Assembly: GCA_025996895.1 (NCBI GenBank) | Contig: BNTW01000007.1 | Location: 1 to 57,234 of the forward strand | Direction: 5' to 3' | DNA: 57,234 nt | Source: Bacteroidia bacterium | GTDB lineage: Bacteria > Bacteroidota > Bacteroidia > Bacteroidales > Azobacteroidaceae | Shown: positions 8,415 to 14,999 of the stretch, piece by piece | Layout: each line of letters opens with the position of its first letter | How positions within the stretch are numbered: the stretch's first letter is position 1 | Position numbers and translations under genes: made by a program | The notes under the pieces: model-generated | What the model saw: the letters and a program-made list of their open reading frames with translations, nothing else | Told to the model about the DNA's origin: nothing | Database searches by the model: none

Positions 8415-10289
8415 CTATCTTCCTAATAACACCAACAATACATTTATATCATTCGGCGAAACGCCCGGAATACGGCTTGCCTGCGCAATCGTCTCCGGAT
8501 TGATTCGCGTGAGCTTTTGCTTCGCTTCCGTCGATAAGGACTGTATCATATAGTAGTCAAATTTATCACGAATTTTTATATTTTCCAAACGATTAATTTT
8601 CTCTGCAATGATTTTTTCGCGCAAAATATAACCTTCATATTTAATACGGATTTCTGCTGCTTCTATGATTTCTTCTTTCCGATTGGGAATTTTATCCAAC
8701 AATTCTTTAAATTCGGCGATTTCATCGGCAATTTTCGCAATCGTCAGTTGCGGACGAAGAATTAAATCAACCAGTTTCACACCATGTCGCAACGGTGAAG
8801 TTCCTAAGGTTTCCAAAAACGAATTAATATTTTCGGCTTTTACAGAATAATTGCGAACAAAATCCACAATCCGTTCTATTTGTTCTTTTTTCTCCTGCAA
8901 AAGTGCATAGCGATTTTTGTCCGCCAACCCTAACTGATAGGATTTTTCCGTCAAGCGCATGTCCGCATCATCCTGACGCAACAAAATCCGATATTCTGCC
9001 CGCGAAGTGAACATTCGATAAGGCTCATCAACGCCTTTCGTTACTAAATCGTCGATCAAAACACCGATGTAAGCTTCATCGCGTCCCAACACAAACGAAT
9101 TCCCGCCATGCACATTGATATGCGCATTAATTCCCGCAATCAACCCCTGCGAAGCCGCTTCTTCATAACCGGTCGTTCCATTAATTTGTCCGGCAAAAAA
9201 CAAGTTTTTAATCCACTTCGTTTCGAGCGTGTGCGTTAATTGTGTCGGCTGAAAGAAATCATACTCAATCGCATAACCCGGACGATAAATATGAATATTT
9301 CGGAACGCCGGAATTTGTTGTAATGCATTCAATTGAATTTCTAATGGCAACGAAGACGAAAATCCATTCAGATAATATTCCTGTGTATTTTCACCTTCCG
9401 GTTCTAAAAACAACTGATGTTGTGCTTTATCCGCAAAGGTTACGATTTTTGTTTCTATACTCGGACAATAGCGCGGGCCGATACTCTTGATTTGCCCGTT
9501 ATACAGTGGACTCTCACTTAATCCATTCCGCAAAACTTCATGAACAGCTTCATTGGTATAGAGTGTCCAGCAACTCAACTGCCGAAGCGGACGCGGACTA
9601 AAATCGAGATACGAAAATTTATGAAAATCATTTTCGCCTTTCTGTTCTTCGGTCAGTGAAAAATCAACACTACGTCCATCAATCCGCACAGGCGTTCCGG
9701 TTTTCATTCTATCCGTTTCAAATCCAAACTCACGCAATTGTTCCGTAATTCCGAACGAAGCAGGCTCAGCCATTCGGCCACCACAAATTTGTGTTCGGCC
9801 GATATGCAGCAGACCATTCAAGAAAGTTCCAGCCGTCAAGACAATTGCTTTGGCACGAAATACAACACCTAATATCGTTTGAACGCCCACAACAGTTTTT
9901 TCTTCGATAATTAACCGGTTGACTACGTCTTGCCAGACAAACAAATTCGGCGTATGGTCAATCGTCTGACGCCATTTCTCAATAAATCGCATTCGGTCAC
10001 TCTGGGCACGCGGACTCCACATCGCCGGCCCTTTGGAGCGATTGAGTATTCGGAATTGAATTGCGGTTTCGTCCGTTATAATGCCCATTTGTCCACCCAA
10101 TGCGTCGATTTCTCGAACAATTTGTCCTTTCGCAATTCCACCCACAGCCGGATTGCAACTCATCTGGGCAATTTTGTTCATGTCCATCGTGATTAACAAG
10201 GTCTTCGAACCTAAGTTTGCTGCTGCTGTTGCTGCGTCGCAACCGGCATGTCCCGCACCTATAACGATTATATCGTATTGAAATGTCAT
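8415..10289 (-). CDS. mnmG: tRNA uridine-5-carboxymethylaminomethyl modification enzyme MnmG
   Basis: A 624-residue FAD protein that with MnmE installs the (carboxymethyl)aminomethyl group at wobble U34 of several tRNAs. The N-terminal dinucleotide-binding motif GAGHAGCDAA is at about residues 12-21, followed by the family signatures CNPAVGGIAKG and REIDALGGQMG. The middle has the AGQINGTTGYEEAA motif near 360 and the C-terminal helical tRNA/MnmE-binding region ends with GVSPNDINVLLVLL. Its ATG overlaps the ybeY stop by four bases. MnmE is not in this window. Confidence 0.97.
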   Translation of the reverse strand: MTFQYDIIVIGAGHAGCDAATAAANLGSKTLLITMDMNKIAQMSCNPAVGGIAKGQIVREIDALGGQMGIITDETAIQFRILNRSKGPAMWSPRAQSDRMRFIEKWRQTIDHTPNLFVWQDVVNRLIIEEKTVVGVQTILGVVFRAKAIVLTAGTFLNGLLHIGRTQICGGRMAEPASFGITEQLREFGFETDRMKTGTPVRIDGRSVDFSLTEEQKGENDFHKFSYLDFSPRPLRQLSCWTLYTNEAVHEVLRNGLSESPLYNGQIKSIGPRYCPSIETKIVTFADKAQHQLFLEPEGENTQEYYLNGFSSSLPLEIQLNALQQIPAFRNIHIYRPGYAIEYDFFQPTQLTHTLETKWIKNLFFAGQINGTTGYEEAASQGLIAGINAHINVHGGNSFVLGRDEAYIGVLIDDLVTKGVDEPYRMFTSRAEYRILLRQDDADMRLTEKSYQLGLADKNRYALLQEKKEQIERIVDFVRNYSVKAENINSFLETLGTSPLRHGVKLVDLILRPQLTIAKIADEIAEFKELLDKIPNRKEEIIEAAEIRIKYEGYILREKIIAEKINRLENIKIRDKFDYYMIQSLSTEAKQKLTRINPETIAQASRIPGVSPNDINVLLVLLGR

Positions 10290-10726
10290 TTTTCCGAGGG
10301 GTGATTAATGAACAATGCGGCAAGAGCTTCCTCCTCTTCCTCCCGCATTCCTTTTTTATCTTCCGGCATTTTATCTTCAAAGCCGCAAAGATGTAAAATG
10401 CCATGTATCATTACTCGATACAATTCTTCAAAATAATCTGTTTCGTATTTTTCCGAATTGGATTTGACCGTATCCAGCGAAATGAATAAATCGCCGGAAA
10501 TAATGCCGCGTTCCGAATAATCAAACGTAATAATATCGGTATAATAATGATGTTCGAGATATTGCTTATTGATACGCAAGATTTCTTCGTCCGAACAAAA
10601 AATATAAGCGATGTCCCCTACCCTTTGCTGGTATTTGGCAACCATCTGCCTAATCCACCGGGTAATTTCCCCACGTTTCATTATTTTAGGGAATTTTACA
10701 TCAATTGTCTGGTATGTTATCGCCAT
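10286..10726 (-). CDS. ybeY: Endoribonuclease YbeY (16S rRNA maturation)
   Basis: A 146-residue metal-dependent RNase acting in 16S rRNA 3'-end maturation and ribosome quality control. The signature HGILHLCGFED near residue 108 gives two His ligands; the third ligand position, His in the usual HGxLHLxGxDH, is Asp here, a substitution I believe is shared by Bacteroidales homologues. VGDIAYIFCSDEEILRIN and TDIITFDYSE are also typical. It heads the ybeY-mnmG-apt-uvrC-dtd run, overlapping mnmG by four bases. A TAACTTTG box lies 11 bases before its ATG. Confidence 0.93.
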   Translation of the reverse strand: MAITYQTIDVKFPKIMKRGEITRWIRQMVAKYQQRVGDIAYIFCSDEEILRINKQYLEHHYYTDIITFDYSERGIISGDLFISLDTVKSNSEKYETDYFEELYRVMIHGILHLCGFEDKMPEDKKGMREEEEEALAALFINHPSEK

Positions 10727-10736
10727 AATGCAAATA

Positions 10737-10744
10737 CAAAGTTA
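10737..10744 (-). promoter_or_regulatory. Candidate -7 box upstream of ybeY
   Basis: TAACTTTG on the minus strand fits TAnnTTTG and lies in the 24-base gap between the gate-domain gene and ybeY. The resulting mRNA would have a very short leader. I see no well-spaced -33 TTG, so read-through from the upstream gene is equally possible. Confidence 0.4.
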
Positions 10745-10750
10745 ATCATT

Positions 10751-11983
10751 TTATCCAAAAAACAGGTAACAAACAAAAATCGCTGACAGAACACCCGCTA
10801 AATCCGCCAAGAGCGATCCGGCAATCGTGTAGCGCGTATTTTTGATATTCACCGCACCATAATAAACCGCAATCAAATAGAAAGTCGTATCCGTAGAACC
10901 TTGAAAAACACTTGCCAGCCGCCCGGTGAAAGAATCCGCACCATAAGTCTGCATCGCATCCAACATCATACCGCGCGCACCACTTCCGCTTAACGGTTTC
11001 ATAATTGCTGTCGGAAAAGCGTCGACCCAATCGCCTGGCAATCCACAAGTAGAAACCAACGAAGCCAGACCGTCCGTAATAAACGTCATTGCACCGGAAG
11101 CGCGAAAAAGCGCAATACCTACCAACATTGCTATCAAATACGGAATAATCATGACTGCCGTCTTAAAACCATCTTTAGCCCCTTCGATAAAAGCCTCATA
11201 CACATTGACTTTTTTGCGTATTCCGGCAATGATAAATGCAATTATAATACTGAACAGCAAGCAATTAGCAATCAAAGAGGAATAAATGGCCACCTGTTCC
11301 TGCGGAAACGATTTAACCGCCCAAATCACCAAACCAATCAAAGCAATAATTCCGCCAAAAAATCCCAACAAAACATTATCCAACAGATTGATTTTCTGCT
11401 TGATACATACATAAAAAACACCAACCAAAGTGGCCACAGTCGTTGCAATCATCAACGGTACAAAAATATCCGCAGGATTGGCCGCACCCATTTGCGCCCG
11501 ATACACCATAATCGTAACCGGAATCAGCGTCAAGCCAGATGCATTCAGCACAATAAACATAATCATCGGATTGGTTGCCGTATCTTGCTTTGTATTAAGC
11601 TCTTGCATTTCTTTCATTGCTTTCAGTCCCAATGGAGTAGCCGCATTATCTAGATTCAACATATTTGCCGCAATATTCATAAAAATCGAGCCGATAGCCG
11701 GATGTCCTTTCGGAATTTCGGGAAACAAGCGCGAAAAAACCGGCGAGCCGGCACGTGCCAAAAAATTTACCGCCCCACCCTTCTCGCCGATTTTCATAAA
11801 TCCGAGCCAAAGCGACAAAACACCGGTCAATCCGAGCGAAATCTCAAATCCATTTTTCGAAGCGGCAAAGGCAGCATTCATCATCTCGGTGAAAATGCCC
11901 AAGTCGCCCGTCAAAACAATTTTGCAAATGCCTATCACAAAGGCGATAAGAAAAAATGCAATCCAAATATAATTTAAAACCAT
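10751..11983 (-). CDS. Nucleoside-recognition (Gate) domain membrane protein, SpmA-SpmB fusion type
   Basis: A 410-residue polytopic membrane protein with two Gate modules: the first half carries FMNIAANMLNLDNAATPLGLKAM (SpmA-like; residues about 95-117 quoted only in part), the second half GDWVDAFPTAIMKPLSGSGARG (SpmB-like). Homologues in Bacteroidetes are fused and unstudied; in spore formers SpmA and SpmB affect spore core dehydration, so the role here is unknown. I start at 11983 (MVLNYIWIAFF) because the longer frame begins inside the TATTTTTG box at 12005-12012. It is divergent from the thiamine transporter gene and precedes ybeY by 24 bases. Confidence 0.85.
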   Translation of the reverse strand: MVLNYIWIAFFLIAFVIGICKIVLTGDLGIFTEMMNAAFAASKNGFEISLGLTGVLSLWLGFMKIGEKGGAVNFLARAGSPVFSRLFPEIPKGHPAIGSIFMNIAANMLNLDNAATPLGLKAMKEMQELNTKQDTATNPMIMFIVLNASGLTLIPVTIMVYRAQMGAANPADIFVPLMIATTVATLVGVFYVCIKQKINLLDNVLLGFFGGIIALIGLVIWAVKSFPQEQVAIYSSLIANCLLFSIIIAFIIAGIRKKVNVYEAFIEGAKDGFKTAVMIIPYLIAMLVGIALFRASGAMTFITDGLASLVSTCGLPGDWVDAFPTAIMKPLSGSGARGMMLDAMQTYGADSFTGRLASVFQGSTDTTFYLIAVYYGAVNIKNTRYTIAGSLLADLAGVLSAIFVCYLFFG

Positions 11984-12004
11984 CCGTTTTAAGTGTATAA
12001 ACCA

Positions 12005-12012
12005 CAAAAATA
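12005..12012 (-). promoter_or_regulatory. -7 box for the Gate-domain gene
   Basis: TATTTTTG on the minus strand, 21 bases before the chosen ATG at 11983. It lies three bases from the -7 box of the divergent pnuT gene, so the two promoters overlap and RNA polymerase could occupy only one at a time. Confidence 0.5.
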
Positions 12013-12015
12013 CTA

Positions 12016-12023
12016 TATTTTTG
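12016..12023 (+). promoter_or_regulatory. -7 box for pnuT-thiN
   Basis: TATTTTTG 23 bases before the pnuT ATG. The short leader leaves no room for a TPP riboswitch. Confidence 0.5.
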
Positions 12024-12046
12024 CGTAAAAATTTAAATGTTGTCTT

Positions 12047-12670
12047 ATGAATTATATCCTAGATTGGATTACCGGCAATTGGATTGAAACTGTCGGTGCG
12101 ATTTTAACGCTTCTCTTCCTTTTTTTGGAAGTTGCCCGCAAATGGACGATGTGGATTGTGGGCATTATCAGTGCGCTTTTTTATGTATATATCAACTACA
12201 ACGTGCAATTGTATGCGCTGTCGGGATTGAGTGTTGTCAATTTCGGCGTTTCGATTTACGGCGTTTATTGCTGGAAATTCGCCAAAACGAAAAAGATGGA
12301 AGAGCTGCCATTTACTTTTATCGACCGAAAATTAACATTACAACTGATTGGCATCAGCATTATTTTATTCACAATCATTGCATTTGTTCTGCTGAAATTT
12401 ACCGATATTCCCAATCCATTATCCGGCAGAGGCGCGTTTTTTTCCTTTACATTAGATAATTTAATTACCACGCTCAGCATTGTCGGTGTATGGATGGCGG
12501 CCAAAAAAATTGTGGAATCGTGGTGCATCTGGATGTTCATAGATCCCTTAAATGTAGTTTTATACGCCTACAAAGAAATGATTCCGAGTGTAATTTTATA
12601 CACTATATATAGTATTTTCGCAATCATCGGCTATCTTCAATGGCGCAAAATCGCAATACAACAACAATGA
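12047..12670 (+). CDS. pnuT: PnuC/PnuT-family vitamin transporter, probably thiamine (PnuT)
   Basis: A 207-residue inner-membrane protein with about seven membrane segments and the PnuC family features WMAAKKIVESWCIWMFIDP and NVVLYAYKEM near residues 148-177. PnuC proteins pass vitamins by facilitated diffusion, trapping them by phosphorylation inside. In Bacteroidetes the paralogue next to thiamine pyrophosphokinase is PnuT, a thiamine carrier; here the next gene overlaps by four bases and is exactly that kinase. Thiamine is therefore more likely than nicotinamide riboside. No outer-membrane thiamine receptor gene is adjacent. Confidence 0.8.
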   Translation: MNYILDWITGNWIETVGAILTLLFLFLEVARKWTMWIVGIISALFYVYINYNVQLYALSGLSVVNFGVSIYGVYCWKFAKTKKMEELPFTFIDRKLTLQLIGISIILFTIIAFVLLKFTDIPNPLSGRGAFFSFTLDNLITTLSIVGVWMAAKKIVESWCIWMFIDPLNVVLYAYKEMIPSVILYTIYSIFAIIGYLQWRKIAIQQQ

Positions 12671-13305
12671 TACCTTTAATACAAAATTTCAAAACGGTCA
12701 TTCTGGCCAACGGCGCGTTTCCCACACACAAAATTCCGTTGTCGTTCCTGCGGAATGCCGACCGGATTATTTGCTGCGACGGTGCCATTTTCAATCTGTT
12801 GGATTTTGGTTTAACCCCTGATTACATTGTGGGCGATTTGGACAGCATTTCCGAGACATTGAAAAAATGCTTCGCCCCTATTTTATATCACAATCCCGAA
12901 CAGGAAACCAACGATTTGACAAAATCCATCCGGTTTTGCACTACTCGCGGCTGGAAAGAAATCACGATTTTGGGTGCGACCGGAAAACGCGAAGACCACA
13001 CATTGGGCAATTTGTCTTTACTGACAGATTATGCTGAAATCGCAACGATCCAATTATTAACCGATTATGGCGTATTCACTCCGCAATCGTCGTCCGCTTC
13101 TTATGAAAGTTTTGCAGGACAGCAGATTTCCATTTTCAGCATAACACCCTCTACCCTATTCACTTTTAAAAATTTAATGTATCCGTTGGAAAATCAACCG
13201 CTGACTTCCTGGTGGCAAGGAACATTAAACGAAGCATTAAGCACACAATTTGAAATCAATATAAATAAAGGAAAAATCTTTGTTTTCAGAACTTATTCTG
13301 CATAA
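12667..13305 (+). CDS. thiN: Thiamine pyrophosphokinase
   Basis: A 212-residue enzyme that converts thiamine and ATP to thiamine diphosphate. Motifs: IICCDGAIFNLL near residue 35, PDYIVGDLDSIS near 54, QETNDLTKSI near 80 and ILGATGKREDHTLGNL near 97, which together make the ATP and thiamine sites. I start at 12667, where ATGA overlaps the pnuT stop; an upstream ATG at 12640 lies inside pnuT. The pair uptake plus pyrophosphorylation forms a salvage unit that traps thiamine in the cell. The same gene is called tnr3 in some Bacteroides work. Confidence 0.92.
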   Translation: MIPLIQNFKTVILANGAFPTHKIPLSFLRNADRIICCDGAIFNLLDFGLTPDYIVGDLDSISETLKKCFAPILYHNPEQETNDLTKSIRFCTTRGWKEITILGATGKREDHTLGNLSLLTDYAEIATIQLLTDYGVFTPQSSSASYESFAGQQISIFSITPSTLFTFKNLMYPLENQPLTSWWQGTLNEALSTQFEININKGKIFVFRTYSA

Positions 13306-13343
13306 AAATTATTATTATTGTATAACTTTTAAACAACAAAATT

Positions 13344-13934
13344 ATGGCAAACACAACAGACAAAAGCATGATGTACCGCCTGATGAAGAAACGCGGTGCG
13401 AACGCAATCGACGATTTGACCACCGGTTTGGTCAACAATATGAATTACAGTGATCACAGTGTGGAATATCCACATGGTGAAGTGGAAGCGGGACAAGGCG
13501 TGAATCCCGAATGGTTTTATCCGGTTTACAAAGGCACCAACGGCTTTTCGGAACTGAACGCCATTATTCAATATGTTTCGCAAGAATCGCTGTGGGAAGA
13601 TATTGGCGAAATGATGATGGGCATTGCGATGGTCGAAATGAAACATTTAGATAAATTGGGCGACCTGATCATCAATTTGGGAGGAAACATCACCAATCAA
13701 AAATATGAAACCACTTTCGTCGAATACGGAAAATCAACGGAAGATGCTGTCCGGTTGGGAGTGAAAGCGGAGAAGGAAACGATTGCCGAATACGACCGAA
13801 TCATCGACAAAATCAAGCCGTTGCCTCAAAACGAAACAACCGAATTTTGCCTTACACTGCTGGCGAAACTGATTGCCGATGAGGAATTTCATGTGCATCT
13901 GTTTGAAAACTGGCTGAAAGAGAACGTAAAGTAA
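13344..13934 (+). CDS. Ferritin-like diiron protein
   Basis: A 196-residue helical protein with ferritin-like metal motifs: helix 1 GFSELNAIIQYVSQES near residues 67-82, EMKHLDKLGD (E-x-x-H) near 98, and DEEFHVHLFENWL (E-x-x-H) near 177. This pattern is shared with bacterioferritin, rubrerythrin and manganese-catalase-like families. Bacteroidetes homologues are usually named ferritin-like or bacterioferritin; iron storage or peroxide defence is inferred, not shown. It has no rubredoxin domain, unlike the rubrerythrin at 31.3 kb. A palindromic terminator-like repeat follows 14 bases after the stop. Confidence 0.8.
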   Translation: MANTTDKSMMYRLMKKRGANAIDDLTTGLVNNMNYSDHSVEYPHGEVEAGQGVNPEWFYPVYKGTNGFSELNAIIQYVSQESLWEDIGEMMMGIAMVEMKHLDKLGDLIINLGGNITNQKYETTFVEYGKSTEDAVRLGVKAEKETIAEYDRIIDKIKPLPQNETTEFCLTLLAKLIADEEFHVHLFENWLKENVK

Positions 13935-13948
13935 GAGGGATATCAACC

Positions 13949-13989
13949 AGCCCTGTTAAGTTTTTGAAACTTAACAGGGCTTACTGCCA
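13949..13989. repeat. 41-bp palindromic repeat, left copy
   Basis: Contains a perfect 15-bp inverted repeat (13949-13963 with 13967-13981, loop TTG) followed by TTACTGCCA. An identical 41-bp copy sits at 14693-14733. It probably also terminates transcription of the ferritin-like gene. The two copies bracket a cluster of small genes. Confidence 0.85.
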
Positions 13990-14012
13990 TTCATCCGATA
14001 ATCCGTTTATTC

Positions 14013-14044
14013 TTTGAAGATTTAGATAAAAATATTTACCTTTG
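14013..14044 (+). promoter_or_regulatory. Promoter of the small-gene cluster
   Basis: TTTG at 14013-14016 is followed after 20 bases by TACCTTTG at 14037-14044, a full Bacteroidetes promoter. It is 39 bases before the first small gene. Confidence 0.7.
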
Positions 14045-14083
14045 TCGTTAGACAATTTAGTATAAACAATAAAATATTTTGTC

Positions 14084-14332
14084 ATGGAACATTTAAATGC
14101 AGACAACATTTATCGCGAAATAGTGCTTTTATCTGATACAGACAGAGATAAATTATATAATCGCATGCAAAACGATTTCTACAAAGCTACTGAAATTGTG
14201 GCTTATACTTCTGCAGGAGATGCCCTTACACGTGAACAATACAAACAACGGATCAACGCCGGCATTGAACAATGCAAGCGAGGGGAAAGTATAAGTTTAT
14301 CGGAAATTTATTGTACTTTTGTTTTCAGCTAA
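14084..14332 (+). CDS. Small protein of unknown function
   Basis: An 82-residue acidic helical protein I do not recognise. Its centre (YTSAGDALTREQYKQRINAG) resembles the linker and prodomain-like segments of small Bacteroidetes antitoxin-like proteins, and the end of the frame changes to a hydrophobic tail (YCTFVFS). It has a good promoter and overlaps the next small gene by 61 bases in another frame, so the pair may be coupled. The toxin-antitoxin idea is only a resemblance; no toxin fold is seen next to it. Confidence 0.6.
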   Translation: MEHLNADNIYREIVLLSDTDRDKLYNRMQNDFYKATEIVAYTSAGDALTREQYKQRINAGIEQCKRGESISLSEIYCTFVFS

Positions 14333-14346
14333 AAACGCAAAGCAGT

Positions 14347-14514
14347 ATGATTACAACGAAAAAGAAAGAAGTTAATTGGTTATTTCCAAGTGAAAATCAG
14401 AAGGTTACAATAGCCGATTTTCGCGAAATGGTATGTGAAGCGGAACGTCAGAAAGGAATGAGTTTGTTGGAATATAAATCAAAAATGGATTTATGGTGGC
14501 AAAACCATTTGTAA
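14347..14514 (+). CDS. Small protein of unknown function
   Basis: A 55-residue product starting at the ATG at 14347 (MITTKKKEVNWLF). A longer frame from 14272 would add 25 residues and overlap the previous gene deeply; the internal start gives a compact protein beginning just after the previous stop. The C-terminal part (REMVCEAERQKGMSLLEYKS) resembles the short modules that accompany antitoxin-like proteins in Bacteroidetes. Function unknown. It overlaps the following small frame by 22 bases. Confidence 0.5.
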   Translation: MITTKKKEVNWLFPSENQKVTIADFREMVCEAERQKGMSLLEYKSKMDLWWQNHL

Positions 14515-14660
14515 AATCACAGAAAAATATTACCAAAATCTTGACAATTCAGCCGCAGTTTTATACGCAAATGGCTGAAATTTTGTTCTCTATTCTGTTA
14601 CTGCCCGCACAATACGAGTCATTACAATTTATCATCAAGCAATTAATCCAGAAAGGATAA
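14493..14660 (+). CDS. Possible small protein, 55 residues
   Basis: An ATG inside the end of the previous small gene opens a 55-residue frame with a protein-like pattern (QPQFYTQMAEILFSILLLPA, then LQFIIKQLIQKG): amphipathic and rich in Ile, Leu and Gln. It ends 32 bases before the right copy of the 41-bp palindrome. It could be the third gene of the cluster or a remnant. I do not recognise it. Confidence 0.4.
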   Translation: MVAKPFVKSQKNITKILTIQPQFYTQMAEILFSILLLPAQYESLQFIIKQLIQKG

Positions 14661-14692
14661 AAGGATTTGCTAAATAAACTCTTGAATCAAAC

Positions 14693-14733
14693 AGCCCTGT
14701 TAAGTTTTTGAAACTTAACAGGGCTTACTGCCA
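14693..14733. repeat. 41-bp palindromic repeat, right copy
   Basis: Identical to 13949-13989, with inverted-repeat arms 14693-14707 and 14711-14725. It closes the small-gene cluster and could act as its terminator. Confidence 0.85.
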
Positions 14734-14761
14734 GATGAGACAGCCTTTTGTTAGTTGAAAA

Positions 14762-14794
14762 TTTGCTTGAGTTTCAACTATTTTTATAACTTTG
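14762..14794 (+). promoter_or_regulatory. Promoter of the FG-GAP/T9SS gene leader
   Basis: TTTG at 14762-14765, then 21 bases, then TAACTTTG at 14787-14794. Transcription would begin near 14800, giving a leader of about 200 bases before the ATG at 15000. That leader holds a nine-C tract (14837-14845), a 13-codon frame (14815-14856) and a strong hairpin. Confidence 0.6.
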
Positions 14795-14900
14795 CATCTA
14801 TAAATACGAACAAGATGCGAAAGAAATTTGATTTTACCCCCCCCCGCATTATGTAACTTATTGATTACAAACAAGTTACTGAGTATATTTAAATATTTTG

Positions 14901-14956
14901 ATTGCTGCAAATACACAAATGGAGACAAGATTTGTGTATTTGCAGCAATTCTTTTT
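14901..14956 (+). terminator. Perfect 20-bp hairpin with T-run inside the leader (attenuator-like)
   Basis: Arms 14901-14920 and 14930-14949 are perfectly complementary over 20 bp with a 9-base loop, followed by TCTTTTT. This is a strong intrinsic terminator shape. It lies after the only promoter I see for the 15000 gene and 44 bases before its ATG, so expression would require read-through. It could instead protect the gene from upstream transcription. Confidence 0.7.
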
Positions 14957-14999
14957 ATTACCGTTAATTGCAAAATCAACTAAATAAATTCAAGAAAAG

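Noticed and set aside
12008..12046. TPP riboswitch upstream of the thiamine carrier
   Set aside because: Only 39 bases between divergent starts and none of the conserved THI-box segments.
13949..14733. CRISPR array suggested by identical palindromic repeats
   Set aside because: Only two copies, 703 bases apart, with genes between them and no cas genes.
14725..14979. An 84-codon minus-strand frame over the FG-GAP leader
   Set aside because: It runs through the hairpin and the promoter region in antisense, has no recognisable features, and its neighbours' signals are on the plus strand.
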